Shown: positions 52,588 to 62,323, numbered from the stretch's first letter. The stretch: 64,000 nucleotides of DNA from Cytophagales bacterium (GCA_013299115.1 JAAFKA010000006.1:62001-126000); one strand, 5' to 3'. The notes: generated from the letters alone by a model not told the origin. A program made the numbers and translations.

Positions 52588-53061
52588 CTGTAGAACGGAC
52601 TTTAGTCCGTTTCTTGCAAATGAAAAGCTAAATTTTGTTTCAAAAAATACATATTCATTTCCAAAAAATGCCAAAAACGGACTAAAGTCCAATGCTATTA
52701 AGCTAAGAAAGTATATTTACAACCTCGAAGAGGTTGAACAATAATAGCCCTACGTGCAACGTAGGGAAGTATTTGTAAACTTGCATCCAACCTCGAAGAG
52801 GTTGAACAATGACATATTGCTACACTAATGTTCAACCCCTTTGGGGTTGTGGAGTAGCTTTGCACCTTTTCCCCTACGTTGCACGTAGGGCTATTATTGT
52901 TTAACCCACAATGGAATTGCTCTTCGAGGTTGTAAGTTGTTTCTTAGCTTAATAGCATTGGACTTTAGTCCGTTTCTTGCAAATGAAAAGCTAAATTTTG
53001 TTTCAAAAAATACATATTCATTTCCAAAAATGCCAAAAACGGACTAAAGTCCGTTCTACAG
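52588..53061. repeat. Large nested palindromic element
   Basis: The ends (52588-52609 and 53040-53061) are perfect 22-bp inverted repeats beginning CTGTAGAACGG. Inside, two 93-94-bp direct copies (52597-52690 and 52960-53052) flank a second inverted structure (52679-52971) whose arms contain TGCTATTAAGCTAAGAAA. Inner arms have CCTCGAAGAGG and CCCTACGTTGCACGTAGGG motifs. It encodes nothing and fills the spacer between gldC and the gamma-carbonic-anhydrase gene. Decayed border copies occur at 11269 and 51909. Confidence 0.85.
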
Positions 53062-53108
53062 AAAGCAGTTTGCAATTTATGTTAAAATATTAACTAACTC
53101 CAAATAAT

Positions 53109-53627
53109 ATGGCTCTTATCAAATCTGTTCGAGGTTTTACGCCTGTGATGGGCGAAAATTGCTTTTTGGCAGACAACGCCACCGTTGTAGGCGAGGTTAC
53201 AATGGGCAATAATTGCAGCATCTGGTTCAATGCCGTTTTGCGTGGCGATGTCAATTCCATAACCATTGGTGATGACACCAACATTCAGGATAACGTGGTG
53301 ATTCATGGCACTTTCGAAAAGGCAAAAACCACCATTGGCAACCGAGTTTCGGTAGGGCATAGTGCTGTTATTCATGGCTGCACCTTAGAAGACGAATGTT
53401 TGATAGGCATAGGGGCAATTATTCTGGACGGGGCAGTGGTGCAAACTGGGGCTATGGTGGCTGCGGGGGCTGTGGTTTTAGAGGGGACAATCGTAGAAAG
53501 TGGCTACCTCTATGCAGGTACTCCAGCCAAAAAAATAAAACCCGTAGAAGGCAAAATTAGCGAAATGATTAAAAGAATTTCGGGAAATTATGCCAAATAT
53601 GCTTCGTGGTTTAAAGAAGAAAAGTAG
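53109..53627 (+). CDS. Gamma-class carbonic anhydrase-like hexapeptide protein
   Basis: This 172-residue left-handed beta-helix protein (YrdA/PaaY-like) is built of hexapeptide turns. The three zinc ligands of gamma carbonic anhydrases are present: H66, H84 and H89 (NVVIHG, VGHSAVIHG). It could hydrate CO2 in the cytoplasm, or be one of the metal-binding acyltransferase-like relatives without activity. The preceding 500 bp are the palindromic element, so its promoter must lie at or within the right border. Confidence 0.85.
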   Translation: MALIKSVRGFTPVMGENCFLADNATVVGEVTMGNNCSIWFNAVLRGDVNSITIGDDTNIQDNVVIHGTFEKAKTTIGNRVSVGHSAVIHGCTLEDECLIGIGAIILDGAVVQTGAMVAAGAVVLEGTIVESGYLYAGTPAKKIKPVEGKISEMIKRISGNYAKYASWFKEEK

Positions 53628-53670
53628 TTTTCTATTAGTCAGGACAACCGCATTAAAAAATCCTAATGTA

Positions 53671-53795
53671 TTAGAGGTTATTACGATAATTTTTGTATAG
53701 AAAAATAACTTCTTGATTTTCAACTAATTGACCCTGCAGTTGGAGGCAATCCCCGCAAAGGGTACGGTACAAATCGTAATAACCTCTATTATCAA
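53671..53795. repeat. Inverted repeat between two convergent genes
   Basis: AGAGGTTATTACGAT (about 53672) and ATCGTAATAACCTCT (about 53777) are perfect 15-16-bp inverted copies separated by about 90 bp. They enclose a GGCAATCCCCGCAAAGG-type segment. It occupies most of the space between the hexapeptide gene and the PP2C gene. Could be a terminator pair or another small mobile element. Confidence 0.6.
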
Positions 53796-53804
53796 ACTTT
53801 ACAA

Positions 53805-56018
53805 CTATCCAACTTTTACTCCCACCATCGTTATATCATCTGTTTGACTTTCCTTTGCCTTTGCAATCCACTGTTCTATGGTGTTTTGGAATATTTTTTC
53901 TTGTGTAGCTAAGGGTTGAGCATGGTTTTGCAACAGCAATTCACGCAAGGCTTTGGTCGTAAATTTTTTGTTTCTTTCGCCACCAAATTGGTCTTGGTAG
54001 CCGTCTGAAAACAAATAAAACGTAGTTGGTTGCGTGAGGTCTATTGTTTTCAACGTATAAACTGCTTCTTCGCCCATTTGCACGCCGCCAATCGGAATTT
54101 TATCTCCTTTGAGTTCTACCAATTCATTGTTTTGAATATAAATCATAGGATTCATAGCCCCTGCAAAATAGGCTTTTTGGTTAGGTTTGTCTATTGCAAG
54201 CACCGCAATATCCATTCCGTCAAAAGTTTGCGTTTCTTTTTGTTTCAGGGCGTAGGTAACTTCTTTTTGCAGTTTTGCTAAGATTTTTTCAGGCGAATTG
54301 ATATTTTTTTGAATCACAATTTCTTGCAATAATTGTGTGCCAATCATACTCATAAAAGCCCCAGGCACGCCATGTCCTGTGCAGTCTGCCACAATCAAAG
54401 TCGTGAGATTTTGCAAAGGAGAAGTTGGGTTTTCGCCTTCATACAACCAATAAAAATCTCCTGAAACCACATTGCGAGGTTTGTAGAGAATGAAAAAATT
54501 ATCTGCACCGAAGGTTTTTTGAAAACGGTTGGCAAAGGGCAGAATAGCTTGCTGTATCCGTTGGGCATAGGCTATGCTGTCCGTAATTTCTTTGTGTTGG
54601 TGTTCCAATTCATTTTTTTGCGTATTTGCCAATTCCAAAATAGCATTGATTTCCTCGTTTTGTTGCCTCAATTCCTCATTATACTGCTCAATTTGCTCTT
54701 GTTGTGCTTGTAGTTGGCGGTTTGCCTTCAAACTTTGTTCTTTGCTCCGATACAAAACAATAGCAAGCCCCACACATAAAATAACCCCAATTATTGCCCC
54801 AATAATAATTCCATATTGTTGTTTGATAGTTTTTTCACTCAATTCTTGGTCTTTTTTTAATACCAAATTCTCGGCATCTTTTCTTTCCACGTCATACATT
54901 GTCCGCATTTTGAGGATTTGGTCTTTTTTCTCTTTGGAGTCTATGCTATCACGCAATTCGGTAGCTTTTTTATGGTAAGCCAATGCACTTTTAAAATTGC
55001 CTTTGGCAGAGTCAATAGCAGACAAAATATCATAACAGTCTATAACAGAGTTCATTTCATTGTTTTGACCCGATAATTTTAGCCCTTGCCTAATATATTT
55101 TTCTGCCTTTTCTATCTGCCCAATATTTACCAAACAATTTGCCAACTTAGTGTAATCCATGGCAGCATCAACCGTTGAGCCACTTTGTCCATACACACGC
55201 ATAGACAATTCAAAATAAGGAATTGCTTTTTTATATTCTCGCATATTTAAGTAGGCATCACCAATGTTATGAATAGGATAAGTCATGCCTACCGAATCTT
55301 TGTCTTTTTCGTGATAAGCCATAGCTTCTCTGTTTATTTCTATTGCTTTTTCATATTGTTTCATGCCCAAATAAGCCGTAGCTAAATTGTTTAGCGACAG
55401 GGCAATACCTGCATTATCTCCTTTCTGTTTATAGTAAGCTAAACTTTTCTCTTTGTTGATAATAGCTTGTTCATAATCTTGCTCGTGGTAATAGACCTGT
55501 CCTATTAGGTCATAAGCACGTGCTAAGGTTTCTATGTCTTGGTCTATTTTGGGTAGCTTGAAAATTTTTAGGGCATATTGCAAAGCATTGGCAACATCAC
55601 CCATGACTCTGTAAATATAGCTAATGTAATAATAACACGAAGCCCTGTCTATTTCGGTATTGCTAACCTTCTCGTAGGTTTTTAAGGCTTTTTGGTACTG
55701 TTTAATGGCTACCAAATGTTCTCCACGCACATTATAGAGGTAAAAAGCAAACCGTTGTTGGCATTTGCCCTCCCAACGATATAATTGGTGTTGTTGGGCA
55801 ATGTTTTCGCCTTGTTGGAGGTAAGTTCTAAACTTTGTCGTATCATTTCGCATATACAAGTTTGCTACTTTGATGAGCAGCGAAACTTTGGTGCTATCTG
55901 CTGATTGAGGTAATAAAGCCAATAAACTATCTGCCTTTGCTTGGTTTTGGGCAAAAACCAAACTGTTTTGCGAAAAGCAAAAAAGTAGGGAGAACAAAAA
56001 AATGATAGTTTTTTTCAT
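53805..56018 (-). CDS. TPR sensor with membrane anchor and SpoIIE/PP2C phosphatase domain (2)
   Basis: The Met at 56018 (MKKTIIFLFSLLF... LVFAQ) begins a normal signal peptide, so the 11 residues before it are not used; this gives 737 residues. Layout equals the protein at 49642: periplasmic TPR units (about 35-330), a transmembrane helix (QQYGIIIGAIIGVILCVGLA), a coiled coil and a SpoIIE phosphatase with SGDFYWLYE, DCTGHGVPGAFMS, FDGMDIA and SDGYQDQFGG. The two genes are paralogues separated by gldC and the hexapeptide gene, so duplicated sensors with different periplasmic ligands are likely. Confidence 0.9.
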   Translation of the reverse strand: MKKTIIFLFSLLFCFSQNSLVFAQNQAKADSLLALLPQSADSTKVSLLIKVANLYMRNDTTKFRTYLQQGENIAQQHQLYRWEGKCQQRFAFYLYNVRGEHLVAIKQYQKALKTYEKVSNTEIDRASCYYYISYIYRVMGDVANALQYALKIFKLPKIDQDIETLARAYDLIGQVYYHEQDYEQAIINKEKSLAYYKQKGDNAGIALSLNNLATAYLGMKQYEKAIEINREAMAYHEKDKDSVGMTYPIHNIGDAYLNMREYKKAIPYFELSMRVYGQSGSTVDAAMDYTKLANCLVNIGQIEKAEKYIRQGLKLSGQNNEMNSVIDCYDILSAIDSAKGNFKSALAYHKKATELRDSIDSKEKKDQILKMRTMYDVERKDAENLVLKKDQELSEKTIKQQYGIIIGAIIGVILCVGLAIVLYRSKEQSLKANRQLQAQQEQIEQYNEELRQQNEEINAILELANTQKNELEHQHKEITDSIAYAQRIQQAILPFANRFQKTFGADNFFILYKPRNVVSGDFYWLYEGENPTSPLQNLTTLIVADCTGHGVPGAFMSMIGTQLLQEIVIQKNINSPEKILAKLQKEVTYALKQKETQTFDGMDIAVLAIDKPNQKAYFAGAMNPMIYIQNNELVELKGDKIPIGGVQMGEEAVYTLKTIDLTQPTTFYLFSDGYQDQFGGERNKKFTTKALRELLLQNHAQPLATQEKIFQNTIEQWIAKAKESQTDDITMVGVKVG

Positions 56019-56062
56019 AAACACACAATAGAAGGTAACGTAGAACAGCAACTAACATAAAA

Positions 56063-58069
56063 TTAACAAAGTTCTCTCAAAAAATCCCACGCTGCAAGCC
56101 AAGTTGTGTTATCAACTAATTGCAACAGGCTAATAAAATCTTTTTCTATCTCAAAAACTACTTCGTAAGGTGCTAAAACTGCATTGAAAAGCAGTGCTAC
56201 TTCGGTCTTTTTCATCAGTTTGTAGTGTTTTTGATTGGCAAAACAGGTTTTTATGTGTTCTCTCAAAACAGTGTTATATTTGGCATCGTGCAAATCCAAG
56301 CTACCTTTTGGATTTAGTTCTTTCACAAAAAGTTGTTTTGTAGTGCTAATTAGTTTTTTAATTTTGACTTGTTCAAAAGTCAAATTTTCTATCATTTTAT
56401 TTTCTGCCAATTTTGCTCTCAAAACTTCACCTTGTTGGGCATATTCTTTGGCAATAGCAGTTCGCAATTCTTCTGTTGTGATGTTTTTTTGATAGGTAAT
56501 AGCTAACCATTTTTGAAGCAAAGTAGCCAAACGAAAATGGTCGGTTAAGAGGGTACTTTCAATGGTGCAAGCAGTCCAACTATAGGTTTTGAGGTGAATT
56601 GGCGAATTGGCAAGAGAAACTGTTAGGTCTGCAATTTGTGCATCATTCCAAAAATCTCTGTCTATAATCAAATATGATTTTTCCCACAAAGTTTTTTCGT
56701 TTTTAATCTGTTCAAAAACAGTTTTGTACTGTATTATTTCTTTCCAAATCGTATCTACGCCTTGTAAAACCCAAAAAACATATTGCAATTTATTTTGTGG
56801 CAAAACAGCTTTCTGCAATAAAGTATAAATGTATTGGGCATCATCTTCGCCCTCTACAAAAATAATTTTATCTGCTTCTATGGCACTAATAAAATCCAAG
56901 CCATTTCGTGGATTGATTGCATTGATAATTTTATTGGTTTGTAGCGGATAAATTCCTTTGAAAGTTTGTTTGGTATTTAGTGGTTTGATTATTTTTTCTA
57001 AATTGGTTGTTTGCAAAGGTTGGTAATGATTTATAGCCTTGTTTTCCAAATGAAAAAGCTGCGAAGGGTGTGCCTCTCTTATCAAGGCTTCATTGTGGGT
57101 AGTCATTAGCACTTGATTAGTAGCACTAAATTTGCTAATCACTTCCAATAATCTGCGTTGAATATCTCGGTGAATGTGGCTGTCTGGCTCGTCTAACAAA
57201 ATCAAACTCATATCACATTGCCCATCATTTTGATATAGACCTAACAAAATTTCTACAATTTGGAGTGTGCCACTGCCTAACAAAGCTATATCTTTCTCGG
57301 TTGCATCTTGTTGGTTTGTGAAGGTAAAAATAACTCGTTTGTCTTTTTGTATATCACTAACTGTTTGGAGAACAAGCTGTTGTTGATTAGCATACAAAAC
57401 ATAATTCAAATTACTCAAATATTCATAAAACAAAGAGGAATTGAAATTACGATACAACAAATACAACCTGTTTCGCAAAGCCTTGACTGCTTCCCTTCTC
57501 AAAATATTGTCCTTAATCACAGGAACAGTCATAAAATCCTCAACAAGTTGTATGGCTGCAACAGGCGAAGCATAATGAATATTGAGGGGTTGTGGAAGCT
57601 TTTTAAAAAATTTGTTAAACTTTTTGAAATCAAATTGCTGAAAATCAATCAAAGTAATATCGTAAGTGTAATTTAAACTTTTGATTTGGAAACCTATTGT
57701 GATGTGATTGTCTTCGTGTTCCAATTCGGCAACTAATTGAATTGGGATTTGCTTGTCTTTTTTGTAATAAATATCCTCAAAATTTGAACTTCTCACACTA
57801 TTGAGTTGGTCAGATGGGAAATAACGGATTTGTGTACTTCCTAACACATAATCATCTTTGTCATAGGATGTTGCATTTTCCTCATTAATATTAGTTTTGG
57901 CGCGTTGCAACAACTTAGCAAAACACTCATGCCACAAAGCCACAGCCTCTAAAACAGTAGTCTTGCCTGAATTATTGACACCTGTAAAAATATTAATATC
58001 AGCATTGAATTGGATAGTAACGTGCTGAAAAGATTTAAAATGATGAATTTCAAATTTTTTGATGTGCAT
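56063..58069 (-). CDS. OLD-family ATPase with C-terminal TOPRIM nuclease domain
   Basis: This 668-residue protein fuses an ABC/SMC-like ATPase and a TOPRIM domain. Walker A is GVNNSGKTT (30-38), the signature region LLGSGTLQIVEI, Walker B LILLDEPDSHIHRDIQ and H-loop TTHNEALIRE. The TOPRIM start IIFVEGEDDAQYIYTLL lies at about residue 400. OLD nucleases act in phage exclusion and DNA repair. It combines in one chain the two activities that are separate in the PARIS-like pair at 34974. It ends just upstream of a PP2C gene on the same strand (45 bp), so it may be co-transcribed with it. Confidence 0.83.
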   Translation of the reverse strand: MHIKKFEIHHFKSFQHVTIQFNADINIFTGVNNSGKTTVLEAVALWHECFAKLLQRAKTNINEENATSYDKDDYVLGSTQIRYFPSDQLNSVRSSNFEDIYYKKDKQIPIQLVAELEHEDNHITIGFQIKSLNYTYDITLIDFQQFDFKKFNKFFKKLPQPLNIHYASPVAAIQLVEDFMTVPVIKDNILRREAVKALRNRLYLLYRNFNSSLFYEYLSNLNYVLYANQQQLVLQTVSDIQKDKRVIFTFTNQQDATEKDIALLGSGTLQIVEILLGLYQNDGQCDMSLILLDEPDSHIHRDIQRRLLEVISKFSATNQVLMTTHNEALIREAHPSQLFHLENKAINHYQPLQTTNLEKIIKPLNTKQTFKGIYPLQTNKIINAINPRNGLDFISAIEADKIIFVEGEDDAQYIYTLLQKAVLPQNKLQYVFWVLQGVDTIWKEIIQYKTVFEQIKNEKTLWEKSYLIIDRDFWNDAQIADLTVSLANSPIHLKTYSWTACTIESTLLTDHFRLATLLQKWLAITYQKNITTEELRTAIAKEYAQQGEVLRAKLAENKMIENLTFEQVKIKKLISTTKQLFVKELNPKGSLDLHDAKYNTVLREHIKTCFANQKHYKLMKKTEVALLFNAVLAPYEVVFEIEKDFISLLQLVDNTTWLAAWDFLRELC

Positions 58070-58221
58070 AAAACAAGAAAAATTGAGGCAATAAGAAGAT
58101 TAAGTACAGCAAGATAAATAGAAAAAAATTGAAAAAAAATAAATTTGATAAGTTTCAGAATTTGGTTTGTATTTATTGTATTCGTGCCACTTTTTAAGGT
58201 TGTGGCACGAATAACTTTTTT

Positions 58222-59088
58222 CTAACTGTTCCCTGCTGCTATTTCCTTTTTATGCTTTGTTTCTGCCAACCAGACTACATAGACCCCAATCAGCACAAAA
58301 GGAATACTCAACAACTGCCCCATGTTGAGTGCCATACCTTTCTCAAAGTCCACTTGCTCTACTTTCAAAAACTCATAGAAAAACCGCAACGTAAAGAGAA
58401 TAATGAGAAAAGAACCAAAAATTCTGCCTTGTGGTGTTTTTTCTCTTGTGCGGTTATACAGCCAAAAGACAAATAAAAACAAAAGCAAGCAAGAAATAGA
58501 CTCGTAAAGTTGCGAAGGGTGGCGAGGCACGTCGGCTATGCTTGGCTCACCATTTACAAACAAGAAAGCCCAAGGCAAGTCGGTAGGCGTACCTACAATT
58601 TCAGAGTTCATCAAGTTACCAAAACGAATAAAACAGCCTCCCAAAGCTACTGTAATCACTATTCGGTCTAAAACATACAAGAAAGTTTGCCCTGCTCGGC
58701 GTGCCTGTTTCTTAAACTCAAAAGGAAACAAGCTAATCGTATAGTTGGAATACAACCAAATGCCTGTGAGAATACCCACCGTTGTGCCATGACTTGCTAA
58801 ACCTCCTTTCCAAGGTTGAAAAATCTCTAAGGGGTGTGCCAAGAAATGTTCGGGTTGGTAAAAAAAGCAATGCCCTAACCTTGCACCCAAGACCGTAGAA
58901 ACGACCATATAAAACAGCATATAGTCCAAATCCTCCATTGGTTTTTTCTCCCATTCATAGATTTTTTGCATAATATACTGCCCAATCACAAAACCCAAAG
59001 CAAACAGCACCCCATACCAACGAATGGTAATGGGTCCGATAGAAAATATATCAGGCGTGGCTGTCCAAGTGATAAAAAGTAATGACAT
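58222..59088 (-). CDS. lgt: Prolipoprotein diacylglyceryl transferase Lgt
   Basis: Lgt transfers diacylglycerol from phosphatidylglycerol to the lipobox Cys of prolipoproteins, such as the GH13 lipoprotein here. The 288-residue protein has about seven membrane segments, RWYGVLFALGF at the start, GGLASHG, and the Lgt signature RFGNLMNSEIVG near the middle. HPSQLYES follows. Its start lies 9 bp after the stop of the cytochrome gene, so the two may share a transcript. Confidence 0.95.
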   Translation of the reverse strand: MSLLFITWTATPDIFSIGPITIRWYGVLFALGFVIGQYIMQKIYEWEKKPMEDLDYMLFYMVVSTVLGARLGHCFFYQPEHFLAHPLEIFQPWKGGLASHGTTVGILTGIWLYSNYTISLFPFEFKKQARRAGQTFLYVLDRIVITVALGGCFIRFGNLMNSEIVGTPTDLPWAFLFVNGEPSIADVPRHPSQLYESISCLLLFLFVFWLYNRTREKTPQGRIFGSFLIILFTLRFFYEFLKVEQVDFEKGMALNMGQLLSIPFVLIGVYVVWLAETKHKKEIAAGNS

Positions 59089-59097
59089 AAATAATTG

Positions 59098-59739
59098 TTA
59101 GTTTTTTAATGTTTTGGCGTAAGCAGCTACGGCTGTTATTTCCTCTGCACTCAATACTTTTTTGTAAGGTGCCATTGCATTTTTGCCATTGGTGATGATA
59201 TTTTTAACTTCCTCGTCTGTCAAGGTGCTGGTACTGAGGTTTTTAGCTCCTGCCAAACCTAATTTACCATCTTGCCCATGGCATACCGCACAATAACTTG
59301 TAAAAATAGCTTTGCCATGTTCTTGCAAACTATAATTTGCCTCTGTCGGATTGGCAACTGCCACCACTACCTCTTGTTTGGGTACGTTGCGTTTTGCCAT
59401 TTCTGCCAAACCATAAGCCAAAATGATTAAAACCAAAGACAAGGCTGCCAAAACTTTGTTTTCTTTCTTAAAACCAACCACCGCCAATGGAATAGAGCCA
59501 AAAACAGCTACCAATTTTATCCAAGTGTATTGGCTGATGGCATCGGGTTTTTGAACTATCAAAAACAAACCTGTGGCTAAGAAACCAAAGCTGATAATCA
59601 TTTCAGGAACTTTGGTTATTTTTTTGACCTTTGCCAATAAGTCTTTTTGATTAGCCAATAACAAAACTGTTTTGACTAAATAAAGCAATAAAAATAGCAC
59701 GACCACCAATTTGTGGGTGTGCAAAATACCAGTGTACAT
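59098..59739 (-). CDS. SirB-like membrane protein fused to a cytochrome c domain
   Basis: This 213-residue protein has four hydrophobic segments (about 9-29, 48-63, 72-90, 97-115) like SirB. After a linker comes a periplasmic class I cytochrome c with heme motif C150-A-V-C153-H154 and axial M189 (NAMAPY). It should be a membrane-anchored electron carrier. The first gene of a short pair with lgt. Confidence 0.85.
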   Translation of the reverse strand: MYTGILHTHKLVVVLFLLLYLVKTVLLLANQKDLLAKVKKITKVPEMIISFGFLATGLFLIVQKPDAISQYTWIKLVAVFGSIPLAVVGFKKENKVLAALSLVLIILAYGLAEMAKRNVPKQEVVVAVANPTEANYSLQEHGKAIFTSYCAVCHGQDGKLGLAGAKNLSTSTLTDEEVKNIITNGKNAMAPYKKVLSAEEITAVAAYAKTLKN

Positions 59740-59832
59740 TTTTATTTTTGAATTGAAAAAGGATGAAACTTTAAATCATACAATACTTTACGCTAAAACA
59801 AAGGTATAAAATTGCTATACTCTTTGCAATAA

Positions 59833-59930
59833 ATCTATTAGAGTTTATGAATAATTTTTTGTTAAGAGGCTTGGCAAAAGATGTCATTTTTCAAAAAATG
59901 ACATCTTTGGGTAATTATTCATAAACTCTA
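59833..59930. repeat. Nested hairpin between the cytochrome and caspase genes
   Basis: The outer arms ATTAGAGTTTATGAATAATT (59833) and AATTATTCATAAACTCTA-type (59911) enclose an inner hairpin AAAGATGTCATTTTTC / GAAAAATGACATCTTT-type (59876-59906). The inner part shares GATGTCAT with hairpins at 16631 and 23311. Both flanking genes are on the minus strand, so it may terminate the upstream caspase transcript. Confidence 0.65.
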
Positions 59931-59986
59931 TTACAAAAAGAAATAGTTTTATAAGTTGAGAGGTTTGTAATTTACTTGCTCTTAAT

Positions 59987-61987
59987 TTATTTTGCAATAA
60001 ACAAAAAATCACTGCCAGGGTCATTTTCGCCAAACTCACCTTTGCAGGGTTCTGGTTTTAGGTTTTCTATGTAAGAAATGACCTCTGAAATAGTCAAAAT
60101 ACCATCTTTGCCACCATAAGACCGAAAAGCCTCCAAAATAGATTTGGCAAAAGGAGAATGTTTGCCTGGTGCGCCATCTGGCACGTATTCTTTGCCCCCC
60201 GAAGTGATGTATTTGCGAGTTTTGTAACGCAATTTGCGACTGATAAACTCTGCTTTCGATACCCCTTCGGCATCGAAACTTCCTCGCCGTTTAACTATGG
60301 GGTCTATGGTGCCACCAAAACAAACATCGAGCATCACCAAAATGTGTTTGCACTTGATATTGTCCACGTATTGGCGAAAAACAGATTGGGGAATGTAAGA
60401 CAAACGAGCATCATCATCTTTTTTGCTGTCTTTGCTCACGATATAACCTTCGCCCAAACTTTCGTCAAAATGTCCATGTCCTGCCACAAAAATAAAAAGC
60501 TGGTCGTTGGGTTGGAAGTTTTTGGCGGTGGCATAAGACTTTATTTTGTTTATAAATTCACGTTGCGTTGGGTTTTTCAACAGTTCCGTTTGAAAGCCGT
60601 AGGTGCTGCGGAGTTCCTCGTCTATTGCCTCTGCATCTCTTATGGGATTATAGAGTTCTTCCCACTCAGCATAGTCGTCTGTACCTATGATGAGGGCATA
60701 GTTTGTGCCTATAATTTCGTTTAACACTTCGTTTTCCTGTGCTTTGGTCGTTGGCACTTCGTTGGCAGCTTTGGCAGTTTCTTGCGATTTTCTTTCGATG
60801 ATAAAAGATTTTTCGGCTTTGTTTCCTTTTAAGTCAAAAGCCACTACGTTGATAGTATTTTTGCCCAAATTCAATTTTACACTTGCGTCAAAATCTCCTG
60901 TGGCGTTGTTCAGATTGCACAAAGAACCATTGAGCAGCACCCTTTCTACTCCACTTTCGTCTTTTGCCCTGCCTATGACGGTTACAGTTTCGTCTAACTT
61001 GACAACTTCCAACCCTCTCATATTTTGAATAGGCGAAATAATGCTAATTTCAGGGGGATTGTTATCTGTTTTTAGTCCCATTCGGTTTTGCACCCAAATC
61101 AGGTTTTCTTTGGCTGTGCGGTAGTCGGGGTCTAAGGTCAGGGCTTTTTGGAAATCATTGGCTGCTTCCTCAAATTTGTTGAGGCGGAGAAAGGCTTGTC
61201 CTCTTTGGTTGTAGCCCCATTTGCTGCCATTGATTTGTATAGCTTTGGTGAGGTCTTCTATGGCTTCGGCATAGTTGCCACGCATATATTTTGCCCAGCC
61301 CCTGTGCGTATAAGCAGGTTGAGATTTGGGGTTGAGTTCCAAACATTGCGAATAATAGCGAATGGCAGTTTCATAATCTCCCTCGTCGGCAGCTTGCAAA
61401 CCTATGTCGAAATAATCTTTGGCGTTGAGGGTAGTTTTTGAGGTCGAAGGCAAAGTATTTCGCAACTCTTGCACCTTTTCCTGCATCCGTTTGTAGTTGT
61501 TGATAGCCGTTTGGTAGGTGTTGTCTATCTGCACAGCCTTCTCATAATAAGAAAGTGCTTGCTCCCAATTTTCGGTTTTTTCCATCACTACGCCTATGCT
61601 GTTGATAATCATTTTGTCATTGGGCGTAAGGGCAAGGGCTTTTTCGTAGTCTTGCAAAGCACTGTTGTAGTTGCCCGACTTTACCCTTATCATACCCCGC
61701 AACCTATACGCCTCCGCATCAGAGTCATTGATACCAATGGCTTTGTTGAGGTCGAGCAAAGCATTGGGGAAGTTGCTGGTTTTAAAATAACACCAAGCCC
61801 TGTTATAATAAGCCGAATAATATTTGGTATCTAATTCTATTGCCTTGCTATACAAAGCAATAGCTTGCGAATAGTTTTCTCCTTCGGCTGCATTGTAGCC
61901 CAAAGCATAAAACTCCTCCGCTGTATCTTGCCCCCAGCAGCAAAAATTGGTGCAAAAGAATAGCAAAAACAAAAAAAGTCTGTTCAT
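59987..61987 (-). CDS. TPR protein with C-terminal caspase (C14) domain
   Basis: This 666-residue protein has a signal peptide (1-19), two blocks of TPR repeats (about 25-180 and 195-320), a beta-sandwich (about 325-400, DESGVERVLLNG) and a caspase-like peptidase (about 425-666). The catalytic His is in FVAGHGHFD (about 505) and the Cys in LDVCFGG (about 555). The GTDDYAEWEELYNPIRDAEAI motif is typical of bacterial caspases. The domain is predicted to lie outside the cytoplasm. Bacterial caspase proteins may trigger regulated cell death or process envelope proteins; the substrate here is unknown. Confidence 0.88.
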   Translation of the reverse strand: MNRLFLFLLFFCTNFCCWGQDTAEEFYALGYNAAEGENYSQAIALYSKAIELDTKYYSAYYNRAWCYFKTSNFPNALLDLNKAIGINDSDAEAYRLRGMIRVKSGNYNSALQDYEKALALTPNDKMIINSIGVVMEKTENWEQALSYYEKAVQIDNTYQTAINNYKRMQEKVQELRNTLPSTSKTTLNAKDYFDIGLQAADEGDYETAIRYYSQCLELNPKSQPAYTHRGWAKYMRGNYAEAIEDLTKAIQINGSKWGYNQRGQAFLRLNKFEEAANDFQKALTLDPDYRTAKENLIWVQNRMGLKTDNNPPEISIISPIQNMRGLEVVKLDETVTVIGRAKDESGVERVLLNGSLCNLNNATGDFDASVKLNLGKNTINVVAFDLKGNKAEKSFIIERKSQETAKAANEVPTTKAQENEVLNEIIGTNYALIIGTDDYAEWEELYNPIRDAEAIDEELRSTYGFQTELLKNPTQREFINKIKSYATAKNFQPNDQLFIFVAGHGHFDESLGEGYIVSKDSKKDDDARLSYIPQSVFRQYVDNIKCKHILVMLDVCFGGTIDPIVKRRGSFDAEGVSKAEFISRKLRYKTRKYITSGGKEYVPDGAPGKHSPFAKSILEAFRSYGGKDGILTISEVISYIENLKPEPCKGEFGENDPGSDFLFIAK

Positions 61988-62323
61988 GTTTTAATTCTGA
62001 GTAGTATGGATTAGTTGTGTTAAGTTTATTGTTATTTTATTCGATTTATCCTGCACCGCAAAAGTGTCAGATAATTAGGTTTAATTACTTACTTTAAATC
62101 TTACTAGTTTACTAATTGAAAACTCACTAAATTACTACTTGCAACTTTATAGCATTTTTGCCTAAAAGTAATGATTTTTCTTATAAAAATTTTGATAATT
62201 CGAATAATTGTGTGAAAATAGGCAATAAAAATTACTTACCAAAAATAAATTCGGTAAGTAATTGTTAATCAATAGTTTAAACCTAATAGGTTTAGAATAA
62301 TTATTATACTACATTTCCAAAAA
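61988..62323. other. Divergent intergenic region before the GSCFA gene
   Basis: This is a 336-bp AT-rich spacer. AATTACTTACC (62230-62240) and GGTAAGTAATT (62253-62263) form a perfect 11-bp hairpin, and TAAACCTAATAGGTTTA (about 62277) another. Neither resembles a known promoter; they may be operator or transcript-end signals. No coding sequence is seen. Confidence 0.45.

Noticed and set aside
52588-53061. CRISPR or ribosomal leader at the nested palindrome
   Set aside because: The repeats are inverted and nested rather than regularly spaced, and no ribosomal protein gene is downstream.
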